This document shows positions 8,484-17,710 of a DNA stretch of 64,000 bases, piece after piece (the first letter of the stretch is position 1; each line of letters opens with the position of its first letter). The DNA is taken from the NCBI RefSeq assembly GCF_003336705.1, contig NZ_QMDL01000001.1, positions 372,001 through 436,000 of the forward strand. The letters run 5' to 3'. The stretch comes from Marinobacter litoralis. Its GTDB lineage: Bacteria; Pseudomonadota; Gammaproteobacteria; Pseudomonadales; Oleiphilaceae. Position numbers and translations under genes: made by a program. Under the pieces are notes generated by a model. The model saw only the letters and a program-made list of their open reading frames with translations. It ran no database searches and was not told the DNA's origin.

Positions 8484-9527
8484 ATGGACAGCACTTCTAT
8501 GACGAAATCTACCGCTAGCTTAACCGATAAACTCTTTGAGGCGCATGTAAAGCACGAGTTGTCGGCTCTCAAAGGTGCCAAGCTGACTAAGTTTCTGGAA
8601 ACCGAGTTGGATGAGCTGCTTGACCACGCCAACACCATCAGGTTAGAGCAGCTGGTCAGCGCGGAGCAGGTCATGGGGGTGATTCAGCGCATCGTCGTGA
8701 ACATGGAGTTGGATGCAGGCATTCCTGAGCTGGCGGGTGAAATGGCGGCGAAAGTGACCAATGCGCCGGTGCAGGCCGAGACGACCCTGGGTGAAATACT
8801 GTCGCGGGAACAGGCTGCCGCTTTCGTTGAGGAAGCCTTGGAGCTTCGGCAGCAGCGCGAACGCTTCATTGCCGAAATTATGGCGCACCCGGTTTATCAA
8901 GAGCTGGTCTCCAATGTGGTGTACCACGGCTTGGTGAATTACCTGTATGAGGACAACCTGCTGACCCGTTCGGTGCCGGGAGTGGGTTCCATGATGAAGC
9001 TTGGCAAAAAGGTCGCCAACAAGGCGGTGCCGGGCTTGGATGAAACCTTCGAGCGGCGTATTAAGGCTTGGTTGTCGGACAGCCTGCCGGGGTTGATTAC
9101 CCGAAGCGAGCAATTTTTGCAGAAAGCCCTGACTGATGACGAGCTTCGGGATAGCGTGATGGCGGCTTGGGTGTCGCTAGAAGGAACCACCATCGCCGAG
9201 CTGAACGAAGGCATGGGAGATGTTCGGCTTCAGGAATTTGTCGTACTGGGTTATGAATTTTGGCTGAATTTCCGGAAAACGCCTTATTTCGAGGGGTGTG
9301 CAAGGGCGGTGGTTGACCATCTTTATGAAAAGTATGGCGGTGTGCCGGTTATGGATCTGCTGCAAGACTTGGGTGTTACCCGCGAAGTGATCGTGACAGA
9401 ACTCAAGGAGTTGGCGTTGCCTGTGGTGGATGTTTTGCGGGAAGAAGGCTATCTGGAAGCTTTGCTGAGAAGACGGCTGGGCGCGTTCTATCGTTCATCC
9501 GCAGCTAAGAAATTATTGGCAGAGTAA
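8484..9527 (+). CDS. conserved-looking protein of unknown function (347 aa)
   Basis: I do not recognise the family. The product looks almost wholly alpha-helical, acidic and leucine-rich, with no signal peptide and one weakly hydrophobic stretch around 150-175 (SVPGVGSMMKLGKKVANKAVPG). It begins two bases after the DegV stop without its own strong ribosome site (CCAGGA is about 14 bases upstream), so it is probably made by coupling to DegV. That link hints at lipid or membrane work, which is inference. A strong bidirectional terminator follows. Confidence 0.7.
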   Translation: MDSTSMTKSTASLTDKLFEAHVKHELSALKGAKLTKFLETELDELLDHANTIRLEQLVSAEQVMGVIQRIVVNMELDAGIPELAGEMAAKVTNAPVQAETTLGEILSREQAAAFVEEALELRQQRERFIAEIMAHPVYQELVSNVVYHGLVNYLYEDNLLTRSVPGVGSMMKLGKKVANKAVPGLDETFERRIKAWLSDSLPGLITRSEQFLQKALTDDELRDSVMAAWVSLEGTTIAELNEGMGDVRLQEFVVLGYEFWLNFRKTPYFEGCARAVVDHLYEKYGGVPVMDLLQDLGVTREVIVTELKELALPVVDVLREEGYLEALLRRRLGAFYRSSAAKKLLAE

Positions 9528-9551
9528 ACCTTATTCAGGACGGGGCATCAG

Positions 9552-9597
9552 CCACAAAAAAGGCCGGAAGACATAAATCTTCCGGCCTTTTTTGTGG
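9552..9597. terminator. bidirectional intrinsic terminator
   Basis: A 20-bp perfect stem (arms 9552-9571 and 9578-9597, core AGGCCGGAAGA) with a 6-nt loop and A/T runs on both flanks. It ends the DegV unit on the plus strand and fdxA on the minus strand. Confidence 0.95.
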
Positions 9598-9611
9598 AGA
9601 ACCGGCTGAGA

Positions 9612-9935
9612 TCAGCGCTCCAGATACTGAAGCTTGTCTGGTTTGCCGTCCCATTCTTCTGCATCTGGCAGAGGATCTTTCTTTTCTGTGATGTTCGGCC
9701 AAGTGCCCGCGAGATCGGCGTTGATCTCTACGAAGGCTTCCTGACCAGCAGGCAGTTCGTCTTCCGAGAAGATGGCTTCTGCCGGACACTCTGGTTCGCA
9801 CAGAGCGCAGTCAATGCACTCGTCCGGATCGATAACCAGAAAGTTGGGGCCTTCGTAGAAGCAGTCTACCGGACAGACTTCTACGCAGTCGGTGTATTTG
9901 CACTTGATGCAGTTATCAGTAACGATAAACGCCAT
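9612..9935 (-). CDS. fdxA: seven-iron ferredoxin FdxA
   Basis: 107 residues. Cysteines at 9, 12, 17, 21, 25 and 40, 43, 46, 50 match the [3Fe-4S][4Fe-4S] pattern of Azotobacter ferredoxin I, with [12 protein letters not shown] as the second cluster motif. It is a soluble low-potential electron carrier. The frame extends upstream to 9971 but the true start is the ATG at 9935 giving MAFIVTDNC, where the family begins; GGGATC precedes it. It lies next to mutS as in Pseudomonas. Confidence 0.96.
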   Translation of the reverse strand: MAFIVTDNCIKCKYTDCVEVCPVDCFYEGPNFLVIDPDECIDCALCEPECPAEAIFSEDELPAGQEAFVEINADLAGTWPNITEKKDPLPDAEEWDGKPDKLQYLER

Positions 9936-10096
9936 AGTCGGATCCCTGGTTCGTAGAACAAACAGTCTCATCAGGAGCTCAATTAAATCGGCCCCATTCT
10001 TAATTTATGCGCGATATTGTAGGGAGCGCCCCTCTCAGCCGCAAGCCTCAGACCGCTATAACCTTATTACTCAGGTCAAGTTAACGGTTATTCCCG

Positions 10097-12739
10097 CTAG
10101 TTTCTCAACAAAGCTTGAAGTTCATACAGCTGGTTTAGCGCGTCTCTGGGACTTAAACCATCAATATCCAGCTTTTCCAAAGCGCGCTCAACGTCGCTGG
10201 GCCCCATGCTTGCGAACATGTCGCTCTGGAACGCGCTGTGTTCCGCGGTGCTTGGCGGCGGCGCCGAGGCTTGGGCGGGCGCAGACTCGGTTTTTGGCAA
10301 CTCGGCCGCCGGGCCAGCACTGCCTTCCAAGTGTGCCAGTTGAGCTTTCGCGTGTTGAATGACGTCTTGGGGCACGCCGGCTAGCTTAGCTACCTGAAGG
10401 CCGTAACTCTGGCTTGCCGGCCCGTCGTGGACGTTGTGCAGGAACACAATGCTGTCATCGTGCTCGGTAGCGGTCAGGTGCACGTTGACGGCGTGCTCCA
10501 AATCTTCCGCTAACTGAGTGAGCTCAAAGTAATGAGTCGCAAACAGTGTGTAGCATCGAATTTCTTTCGCCAGATGCTCAGCTGTTGCCCAGGCCAGCGA
10601 GAGGCCATCAAAGGTACTGGTACCCCGGCCGACTTCGTCCATCAACACCAGGCTGTGCTCGGTTGCGTTGTGGAGGATGTTGGCGGTTTCGGTCATCTCT
10701 ACCATGAAGGTAGAACGGCCACCGGCGATGTCGTCAGAGGAGCCCATGCGGGTGAAAATTCGATCCACCGGCCCTAATACCGCTCGGTCTGCCGGTACGA
10801 AGCTGCCCGTATAAGCGAGCAGAGCGATCAGTGCAGCTTGGCGCATGTAAGTCGACTTACCGCCCATGTTCGGGCCGGTGATGACCAGCATGCGCCGTTT
10901 GTCGTCGATCAGCAGGTTGTTCGGTACAAAGGGCTCGTCCAGCAGCTGCTCAACCACCGGGTGGCGACCCTCTTCAACGGTAAAACCGGGCTCTTCAGTA
11001 AATTCTGGTGCAGTGAAGCGCAGGCTGGTGGCGCGTTCGGCAAAATTGCTGAGTACGTCCAGCTCGGCCAATGCCTGGGCTGCATCCTGCAGCGGCGCTA
11101 ATTGTTCGGCTACCGCTTCCAGTACTTCGTCATACAAGCCCTTTTCCCGAGCCAGTGCACGACTCTTGGCGCTGAGTGCCTTGTCCTCGAACTCTTTCAG
11201 TTCCGGGGTGATGAAACGCTCGGCATTTTTCAGGGTTTGACGGCGGATGTAATCCACCGGGGCTTGGTCCGACTGGGCTCGACTGATTTCGATGTAATAC
11301 CCGTGTACCCGGTTGTAACCCACTTTCAGAGTGCTGATGCCGGTGCGCTCCCGCTCCCGGGTTTCTACGTCGAGCAAGTATTGGCCGGCGTTTTCGCTGA
11401 TGTTACGCAGTTCATCCAGTTCAGCATCAAAGCCTTCACGAATCACGCCGCCATCACGAATCACCACGGGAGGGTTCTCGATGATGGCGTGTTCAAGCAA
11501 GTACGCCAGTTCCGGGTACTCGCTGACGGTGTTTGCAAGGTGTGCAACATGCTCTGATTGCACGGCTTTCAGGGTTTCCTGAAGGTCCGGCAGAGCCTGA
11601 AAGGCATCCCGAAGACGGGCCAAATCCCGAGGGCGTGCGGATCGCAGGGCCACCCGAGCGAGAATGCGCTCGATGTCGCCTACGCGCTTGAGCAGGTCGT
11701 GGGTCGGTTCGTAATGGAAGCCGTCGATTAATGCCGTCACTGCTTGCTGGCGCTGGCGTACCACATGAATGTCCCTCAAGGGACGATTCAGCCAGCGGCG
11801 CAGTTCTCGGGCGCCCATGGGGGTTGCGGTGCGGTCCATAACCCAGGCGAGGGTGTACTGGTGACCGCCCATTAAGTTGGTGTCGATTTCCAGATTACGG
11901 CGGCTGGCCGCATCCAGAATCACCGCTTCTTCCCGACGTTCACGGGTCAGCTTGCGAATGTGGGGCAGGGCGGTGCGCTGGGTCTCCCGTGCGTACTGCA
12001 ACAGGCAGCCCGCGGCACACACGGCGAGGTGCAGGTCTTCGCAGCCAAACCCGGTCAGATCTTTTACCTGCAACTGCTGGGTGATAATGCGGTGTGCCGT
12101 GTCCATTTCGAACAGCCACGGGCCTTGTCGGCGCACGCCGGTATAGCCTTCGAGAATCTCGCTGTAGGGGAAGTCTTCGCTGATCAGGATTTCCGCGGGG
12201 CGAAGACGTTGGAGTTCTCCTTGCAGGGCTTCGAGGCTATCCAGCTCGGACACCGCAAATCGGCCGCTGGAAATATCCAGTGAGGCAAAACCGAACTGCT
12301 CTTTGTGGCTGTATATGGCTGCTAGAAGGTTGTCTCTGCGATCTTCCAGAAAGGCTTCGTCGCTTAGTGTGCCGGGGGTGACAATGCGGACAACCTTGCG
12401 CTCAACCGGGCCTTTGCTGGTGGCTGGGTCACCGATTTGTTCGGCAATGGCAATGGATTGACCTGCGCGGACCATGCGCGCGATGTAGCCTTCCGCTGCG
12501 TGAAACGGCACGCCTGCCATCGGAATGGGGTTGCCCCCAGATTGGCCTCGGGCTGTCAGGGTGATATCCAGAAGCTCGGCAGCTTTCTTGGCATCGTCGT
12601 AAAACAGCTCGTAGAAGTCCCCCATACGGTAAAACACCATCTCATTCGGGTGTTCACCTTTGATTTTGAGGTACTGCTGCATCATTGGGGTGTGCTTGGG
12701 AGATTCCTGCTTGGCCGGGTTCTTCGCGGATGCCGTCAT
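10097..12739 (-). CDS. mutS: DNA mismatch repair ATPase MutS
   Basis: 880 residues, slightly longer than the usual ~855. The mismatch-reading F-x-E motif is F42-Y-E44 in GDFYELF. Walker A GPNMGGKS lies at 622-629, followed by the ABC-type signature region and [10 protein letters not shown] proline/alanine-rich linker (about 800-845) precedes the short C-terminal tetramerisation helix. MutS binds mispaired bases and recruits MutL. The start at 12739 has GAGGAC upstream. It is a single gene between fdxA and the transferase pair. Confidence 0.98.
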   Translation of the reverse strand: MTASAKNPAKQESPKHTPMMQQYLKIKGEHPNEMVFYRMGDFYELFYDDAKKAAELLDITLTARGQSGGNPIPMAGVPFHAAEGYIARMVRAGQSIAIAEQIGDPATSKGPVERKVVRIVTPGTLSDEAFLEDRRDNLLAAIYSHKEQFGFASLDISSGRFAVSELDSLEALQGELQRLRPAEILISEDFPYSEILEGYTGVRRQGPWLFEMDTAHRIITQQLQVKDLTGFGCEDLHLAVCAAGCLLQYARETQRTALPHIRKLTRERREEAVILDAASRRNLEIDTNLMGGHQYTLAWVMDRTATPMGARELRRWLNRPLRDIHVVRQRQQAVTALIDGFHYEPTHDLLKRVGDIERILARVALRSARPRDLARLRDAFQALPDLQETLKAVQSEHVAHLANTVSEYPELAYLLEHAIIENPPVVIRDGGVIREGFDAELDELRNISENAGQYLLDVETRERERTGISTLKVGYNRVHGYYIEISRAQSDQAPVDYIRRQTLKNAERFITPELKEFEDKALSAKSRALAREKGLYDEVLEAVAEQLAPLQDAAQALAELDVLSNFAERATSLRFTAPEFTEEPGFTVEEGRHPVVEQLLDEPFVPNNLLIDDKRRMLVITGPNMGGKSTYMRQAALIALLAYTGSFVPADRAVLGPVDRIFTRMGSSDDIAGGRSTFMVEMTETANILHNATEHSLVLMDEVGRGTSTFDGLSLAWATAEHLAKEIRCYTLFATHYFELTQLAEDLEHAVNVHLTATEHDDSIVFLHNVHDGPASQSYGLQVAKLAGVPQDVIQHAKAQLAHLEGSAGPAAELPKTESAPAQASAPPPSTAEHSAFQSDMFASMGPSDVERALEKLDIDGLSPRDALNQLYELQALLRN

Positions 12740-12841
12740 ATGTCCTCGGTAACTGGGGGCAATCGTATAAAAGGGTGGGATGTTACCACGAGCCGCGATG
12801 GGCTCGAAGAGCCTTTCTTGGTGATTCCGATTAAACGACGT

Positions 12842-13471
12842 TTAGTCTTTCGGCGAAAACAGCTCGGGGTAGGTTTTAGCAAGTCGGGCCAGATCTTCTG
12901 GTTCGTCTACATCGTTCAAGTATTCACTTTCATAGCATGTCCAGCCTAATGCTTTGATCCTGTCTCTTGTGATGGGAGCAACTTGCGAAGTGCTCCATGG
13001 GACATCGGTAAACAGGGTGTCGGAAACCCGTTTTAAGCCAATCAGCGCATAGCCGCCGTCCGTGACCGGGCATAGGCAGCAGTCATGGGTTTGCAGCGAC
13101 CGCGCCATCACTTTGAGCTGCCTGGCATCCAGATCCGGGCAATCGGTGCCCATGACCATTACCGCGGCGCCTTGCTCGAGACCGTTTCGAGCCGCAGCAG
13201 CCATGCGGCTACCCAGATCGCCTGACACTTGCGAGAACAGTTCGCAGTGTTCGGCGCTGGTCAGTTCGCGCCAGTACCGTGCTTTCGGATCCGGTGTGAT
13301 GTGCAGTTCAACCGGCCCCAGATTGGCGGCCAAAGCTTGCTGAACGGCTCGGTGAAAAAGCCGGTCTGCCAGAGCCGCGGCTTCACGCTCGCCCAAGGCC
13401 GGTATCAGTCGGGTTTTGGCTCTCCCGGGTCGGGGTTCCTTGGCCATAATGATGATTCGAATAGGTTTCAT
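12842..13471 (-). CDS. rSAM/selenodomain-associated transferase 1 (TIGR04282-like)
   Basis: 209 residues of the DUF2064/CofC-like nucleotidyl- or glycosyltransferase group. The N-terminal MAKEPRPGRAKTRL is the P-G-x-x-K-T-R-L nucleotide-binding signature, and MGTDCPDL and PVTDGGYALIG carry the metal-binding aspartates. The family was first described beside radical-SAM/selenodomain proteins and is also found in arsenosugar-type clusters. Here it overlaps the transferase-2 gene by 4 bases (ATGA), so they form one unit, but no radical SAM partner lies in the window. The exact sugar or nucleotide substrate is unknown. Confidence 0.8.
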   Translation of the reverse strand: MKPIRIIIMAKEPRPGRAKTRLIPALGEREAAALADRLFHRAVQQALAANLGPVELHITPDPKARYWRELTSAEHCELFSQVSGDLGSRMAAAARNGLEQGAAVMVMGTDCPDLDARQLKVMARSLQTHDCCLCPVTDGGYALIGLKRVSDTLFTDVPWSTSQVAPITRDRIKALGWTCYESEYLNDVDEPEDLARLAKTYPELFSPKD

Positions 13472-14175
13472 CGATAACGCTCTGCTATTTTGTGGGCAGG
13501 CTCACCCCGCCAATATGCCCACCGAAGTTGCCACATGAGCCAGATGGTTCGCCAGCTTCCCCGGTCATCCCATCGTCGGCCAGAGGTAATGACTTTCTCT
13601 CGCAGGCAAACCGGCGGGCAGATGTTTTTTAATCGCTTGCTGATCTCGACATCTTCCATCAGCGGTTGTTCCGGAAAGCCGCCGACTTTGTTAAAGAGTT
13701 CCCGGGTCATGAACAAGGCTTGGTCACCGGTGGCAATGCCACTGAGTCTCGAGCGCCAGTTCATGAGGGTTGCAACAACCGGCAACATTTTCGAGTGCCC
13801 CTGAATCATCACATCAAAGCGCCCCCATATCGAACCGGTCGCATTAAATGTGCGAGCCAGAATGGTATCGGCATTCGCCGGAAGCCTTGTGTCGGCATGC
13901 AGGAAGAGTAGATGCGGTGCATGACAAGCGAGTGCTCCGGCGTTCATCTGGTGAGCACGGCTGGCTGCAGTGGTTATGACGTCGAAGCCGGCACTGTGAG
14001 CCATCGTTGTGGTTTGATCTGTGCTGCCGCCGTCGACGATGACTACTTCCGCGCCCCGTTGCTGCCAGTGCGTTAAATGCGTTAATAAATCGGTTAATAC
14101 CTTCGCTTCGTTCAGCACTGGTACGATGATAGAGAGCTTAGGTTGAACCGCGGGAGTGCCTGGCACGTAAATCAT
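13468..14175 (-). CDS. rSAM/selenodomain-associated transferase 2 (TIGR04283-like GT2)
   Basis: 235 residues of a GT-A family 2 glycosyltransferase. LSIIVPVLNEAKVL is the N-terminal nucleotide-binding strand, VIVDGGSTDQT the typical D-G-S-x-D, LFLHADTRLP the D-x-D-like metal site, and PLMEDVEISKRL the catalytic E-D region. The start at 14175 has ACGGAG upstream. It comes first in a two-gene unit with the transferase-1 gene (4-base overlap) and is divergent from the FAD protein at 14298. The three together match families that co-occur with SelD-related genes. Confidence 0.82.
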   Translation of the reverse strand: MIYVPGTPAVQPKLSIIVPVLNEAKVLTDLLTHLTHWQQRGAEVVIVDGGSTDQTTTMAHSAGFDVITTAASRAHQMNAGALACHAPHLLFLHADTRLPANADTILARTFNATGSIWGRFDVMIQGHSKMLPVVATLMNWRSRLSGIATGDQALFMTRELFNKVGGFPEQPLMEDVEISKRLKNICPPVCLREKVITSGRRWDDRGSWRTIWLMWQLRWAYWRGEPAHKIAERYR

Positions 14176-14297
14176 GTGCTCCGTAACATGTGGGTGATCG
14201 GCGGGACTTAAACGAGAACCTTGTTATCTAACCAGATGGAATCGAACTTGAGAATACCATTGTTCGCGCCGCGTCGCAGGCAAGCCGCGGAGACGCC

Positions 14298-15392
14298 ATG
14301 AAACGACTGGTTTTAATGGGGGCAGGGCATTCACATTTGCTCGTCTTGAAGCAGTGGTCGAATTCGCCTCTGAAAGACGTGGAATTGGTGTTGGTCACGC
14401 CCTCAGCATGGCAATACTACTCGGGCATGATTCCCGGGTGGCTTGCTGGGCATTACTCCGTTGATCAATGCCGGGTTGACGCACAATCGCTGGCTCTTGC
14501 GGCTGGAGCCAAAATCGTGCTCGATAGCGTGGTGGATATTCAAGCGGATAATCGGCAGATTCGGCTGGCAGGTGGCGAGTCACTGGATTATGACTGGCTT
14601 TCAATCGACATCGGCGCACAAACCAATCTTGAGAGCCTGCGGGGGTACACCGGTTCGATACTCAGCGTTAAACCCTTGGAGCAGTTTCAGCAGCGTTGGT
14701 CGCAGCGTTATGAGCGGGCGGATGGGCAGGCGTTGCATTGGGTGCTGGTAGGCGGTGGTGCAGCGGGTGCCGAGTTGGCGATGGCGGTGGCTCATGCCAT
14801 GCCGAGTGGAACTGGGGCGCAGCGCCGGTTGAGCTTGGTAACCGGTAAGCAGGGACTTTTGCCGGACTTTCGTCCGCGCATACGTAAATTGGCCCGCCGG
14901 AAGTTGGTGCAGTTGGGAGTAGAGGTGATTGAGCAGCGTGGGGAAGCGGCGGGCCGACACTTAACCCTGACTGACGGCGCGAGTCTGAGCCCGGATCTGG
15001 TTATAGCCGTAACTGGCTCAGAGGCCTTCCCTTTTCTGAAAACGAGCGGCTTGGCCTTAGACACGCAAGGTTTTGTGTTGGTGAATGAGTATCAGCAAAG
15101 CCTGTCCCATCCGCGAGTGTTTGCAGCGGGAGACGTTTGCAGTCGACTGGATCAGGCATTAAGTCGTTCTGGTGTCCATGCGGTTCGTGCAGCCCCGGTG
15201 CTGGCGGCCAATTTACGGGCAGCAACAGAAGCGAGTGAGTTTGTGGCTTTTCAGCCGCGTCCTCATACGCTGTACCTTCTTTCCTGTGGGGATAAATTTG
15301 CGATAGGAAGTTACGGTCCGCTCGCGTTCTCCGGAAGGTGGGTCTGGCGTTTGAAAGACAAAATTGACCGTGGGTTTGTGGAAGGTTTCTAA
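14298..15392 (+). CDS. FAD/NAD(P)-dependent oxidoreductase of the SelD-associated type (TIGR03169-like)
   Basis: 364 residues. The N-terminal LVLMGAGHSHLLVLKQW has a G-x-G-x-S-H dinucleotide-binding turn typical of the domain often fused ahead of selenophosphate synthetase SelD. A second Rossmann motif VLVGGGAAGAELA is near residue 152 and VFAAGDVC near 275 binds FAD. In many genomes this domain is the N-terminal half of a SelD fusion; here the frame stops at 364 residues and pncC follows 14 bases later, so it stands alone. It is divergent from the transferase pair. The redox role and substrate are unknown; a general NDH-2-like oxidoreductase is the fallback call. Confidence 0.78.
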   Translation: MKRLVLMGAGHSHLLVLKQWSNSPLKDVELVLVTPSAWQYYSGMIPGWLAGHYSVDQCRVDAQSLALAAGAKIVLDSVVDIQADNRQIRLAGGESLDYDWLSIDIGAQTNLESLRGYTGSILSVKPLEQFQQRWSQRYERADGQALHWVLVGGGAAGAELAMAVAHAMPSGTGAQRRLSLVTGKQGLLPDFRPRIRKLARRKLVQLGVEVIEQRGEAAGRHLTLTDGASLSPDLVIAVTGSEAFPFLKTSGLALDTQGFVLVNEYQQSLSHPRVFAAGDVCSRLDQALSRSGVHAVRAAPVLAANLRAATEASEFVAFQPRPHTLYLLSCGDKFAIGSYGPLAFSGRWVWRLKDKIDRGFVEGF

Positions 15393-15406
15393 CGGGAGAT
15401 TAAGCC

Positions 15407-15907
15407 ATGCAGGCATCTGATCAGGCGCTTGAGCGCGCGGGCAATGAGTTGGCCGTATTGCTGGAAAAACAAGGCCGAACGATAGCGACTGCCGAGAGTT
15501 GCACCGGTGGTTGGGTAGCCAAGGTACTGACCGATAGGGCGGGCTCATCGTCGTATGTAATGGCGGGGCTGGTGACCTACAGTAACGAAGCCAAAAAGGC
15601 GATTCTTGGCGTAGAAGCGACGGCTCTGGAAGTTCACGGTGCCGTGAGCGAAATCGTGGTTCGCCAAATGGTTGCCGGAGCGATAAAAGCAGCAGGCGTT
15701 GATGTTGCGGTAGCCATCAGTGGCATCGCCGGCCCGGGGGGCGGAAGCGAGGAAAAGCCTGTAGGTACTGTCTGGTTTGCGTGGGGAGCCCGGGGCGAAC
15801 CTACCGAAAGCAGCGTGAGGTGCTTTGATGGCGACCGTGATCAGGTGCGGCGCCAGGCGGTTTTGTATGTCCTGCAAGGGGTTACGGAGTTTCTTCGCAA
15901 GCTGTGA
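15407..15907 (+). CDS. pncC: nicotinamide-nucleotide amidohydrolase (CinA C-terminal domain)
   Basis: 166 residues, the single-domain form of CinA. It deamidates NMN to nicotinate mononucleotide in NAD recycling. Family motifs seen: TAESCTGGWVA near 30, SGIAGPGGGSEEKPVGTVW near 105-120, and a C-terminal RR-x-x-A helix. GGGAG lies upstream of the ATG. It follows the flavoprotein by 14 bases and precedes recA, the common gammaproteobacterial order. Confidence 0.93.
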   Translation: MQASDQALERAGNELAVLLEKQGRTIATAESCTGGWVAKVLTDRAGSSSYVMAGLVTYSNEAKKAILGVEATALEVHGAVSEIVVRQMVAGAIKAAGVDVAVAISGIAGPGGGSEEKPVGTVWFAWGARGEPTESSVRCFDGDRDQVRRQAVLYVLQGVTEFLRKL

Positions 15908-15928
15908 TGTTTTTCGCTTTGGCGGGGG

Positions 15929-15974
15929 TTGGTCTCTGCCAACGCTTATGTTTTAATACTGTTCAAATATACAG
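15929..15974 (+). promoter_or_regulatory. recA promoter with LexA (SOS) box
   Basis: CTGTTCAAATATACAG at 15959-15974 fits the CTG-N10-CAG LexA consensus with an AT-rich centre. Just upstream, TTGGTC (15929-15934) and TTAATA (15953-15958), 18 bases apart, are the likely -35 and -10 boxes, so LexA would cover the start site. The box is clear; the promoter boxes are moderate. Confidence 0.82.
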
Positions 15975-16072
15975 GAAAAGCACTGGAGAGCCTCCGGTGT
16001 TTTCTTTTGAATATCGGTGCTGACCACAACCATTGTGAGGGTCAGCCGTTCAGGTAAACAAGGTGGGCAATA

Positions 16073-17122
16073 ATGGAAGACAACCGCAAGAAAGCACTCA
16101 GCGCAGCACTTGGCCAGATTGAGCGCCAGTTCGGCAAAGGTGCCGTGATGAAAATGGGCGACCAGCCCCGCGAAGCCATTCCTGCGGTATCTACCGGCTC
16201 CCTGGGGCTTGATGTCGCTTTGGGTATAGGTGGCTTGCCATACGGCCGGATTGTTGAGATTTACGGCCCAGAAAGCTCGGGTAAAACCACCTTGACCCTG
16301 CAGGTTATCGCCGAAGCACAGAAGCAGGGTAAAACCTGTGCGTTTATCGATGCCGAACACGCACTTGACCCGATCTACGCTGAGAAGCTGGGCGTTAACG
16401 TGGACGACCTGCTGGTCTCGCAGCCTGATACCGGTGAGCAAGCGCTGGAAATTGCCGACATGCTGGTGCGTTCCAACGCCATCGACGTGATTATTGTGGA
16501 CTCGGTAGCGGCCCTGACACCCAAGGCGGAAATTGAAGGCGAGATGGGCGACAGCCACGTTGGCCTTCAGGCTCGTTTGATGTCTCAAGCGCTGCGTAAG
16601 CTGACCGGTAACGTCAAACATGCCAACTGTCTGATGGTGTTTATCAACCAGATTCGAATGAAGATCGGTGTCATGTTCGGTTCGCCAGAAACCACCACCG
16701 GCGGTAACGCACTGAAGTTTTACTCGTCTGTACGTCTGGATATTCGTCGTATTGGTGCGGTCAAAGACGGTGACGAAGTGGTGGGCAACGAAACCCGCGT
16801 TAAGGTTGTTAAAAACAAGGTGTCTCCGCCATTCAGACAGGCCGAGTTCCAGATCATGTACGGTAAAGGCATCTACCACATGGCCGAAGTGCTTGATATG
16901 GGCGTAAAAGAAGGCTTTGTGGATAAGGCCGGTGCGTGGTACGCCTATAACGGCGACAAGATTGGTCAGGGCAAAGCAAATGCGTGTAAGTATCTGGAAG
17001 AGCATTTGGATGTGGCTCAGGAAATCGAAGCCAAAGTTCGTGATAAGCTGATGCCAAAGCCTGTGAAGAAAAAAGACGAGGCAGAAGCCGTACCGGCTGA
17101 GGCAAACGGCGAATTGCTTTAA
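16073..17122 (+). CDS. recA: recombinase RecA
   Basis: 349 residues. Walker A GPESSGKT at 65-72, Walker [11 protein letters not shown] near 140, loop 2 region around [19 protein letters not shown], and a C-terminal acidic/lysine tail ([17 protein letters not shown]). It catalyses homologous strand exchange and LexA self-cleavage. An SOS box lies about 100 bases upstream. The gene usually found next, recX, is absent; a flavodoxin-like gene follows 22 bases later. Confidence 0.99.
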   Translation: MEDNRKKALSAALGQIERQFGKGAVMKMGDQPREAIPAVSTGSLGLDVALGIGGLPYGRIVEIYGPESSGKTTLTLQVIAEAQKQGKTCAFIDAEHALDPIYAEKLGVNVDDLLVSQPDTGEQALEIADMLVRSNAIDVIIVDSVAALTPKAEIEGEMGDSHVGLQARLMSQALRKLTGNVKHANCLMVFINQIRMKIGVMFGSPETTTGGNALKFYSSVRLDIRRIGAVKDGDEVVGNETRVKVVKNKVSPPFRQAEFQIMYGKGIYHMAEVLDMGVKEGFVDKAGAWYAYNGDKIGQGKANACKYLEEHLDVAQEIEAKVRDKLMPKPVKKKDEAEAVPAEANGELL

Positions 17123-17144
17123 TTGCACCGTTAGGAGGTGAGTT

Positions 17145-17606
17145 ATGAAGCGACTGCTCATAGTAGCCCATGCCCCATCTCCAAACACTTTGCGGTTGCG
17201 GGACGCTGTTGAAAGCGGCGCCCGCCATCCGGATATTGAATCGGTGGAAGTGGTTGTGAAAGCACCGCTGGAAGCCGGTCCCGAGGATGTGTTGGCCTGT
17301 GATGCCATCATCCTCGGTACCACCGAAAACCTCGGCTATATGTCGGGCGCCCTCAAAGACTTCTTTGATCGAAGTTATTACCCCTGTCTTGAAGAGACAC
17401 AAGGTCTCCCTTTCGCTTTTTACGTTCGTGCCGGCCATGATGGCACGGGTACGCGCCGGGCGATTGAAAGTATTACTACCGGATTGCGTTGGAAGCTGAT
17501 TAAAGAGCCTCTGACCTGCCGCGGCGAGTATAAAGAAGAATTTGTCGAACAGTGCGAAGAGTTGGGTATGTACGTGGCCGCTAGTCTGGATGCTGGTTTG
17601 GTTTAA
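17145..17606 (+). CDS. flavodoxin-like family protein
   Basis: 153 residues. The N-terminus KRLLIVAHAPSPNTLRLRDAV looks like an FMN phosphate-binding strand-loop-helix, and IILGTTENLGYMSGALKDFFDR resembles the second FMN loop of flavodoxin and NAD(P)H:quinone reductase families. AGGAGG precedes the ATG at ideal spacing. It probably binds FMN and acts as a soluble electron carrier or small reductase. The 22-base gap from recA suggests at least partial co-transcription. Confidence 0.75.
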   Translation: MKRLLIVAHAPSPNTLRLRDAVESGARHPDIESVEVVVKAPLEAGPEDVLACDAIILGTTENLGYMSGALKDFFDRSYYPCLEETQGLPFAFYVRAGHDGTGTRRAIESITTGLRWKLIKEPLTCRGEYKEEFVEQCEELGMYVAASLDAGLV

Positions 17607-17710
17607 TTCAATTCGCTAAAACCGGAAGTGATAGGCGACAGTCAGCAGCGCAAGCACTACAATGCAAGGTTGTTTTTACCATTTGAAATCGACCTCGACG
17701 GGTACCAAAC

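Noticed and set aside
9535-9801. minus-strand frame across the terminator and the fdxA 3' end
   Set aside because: It would run through a 20-bp terminator stem and overlaps fdxA in another frame.
15953-17323. 456-codon open frame on the minus strand over recA
   Set aside because: It is antisense to recA, which is certain; the translation looks like low-information shadow sequence.
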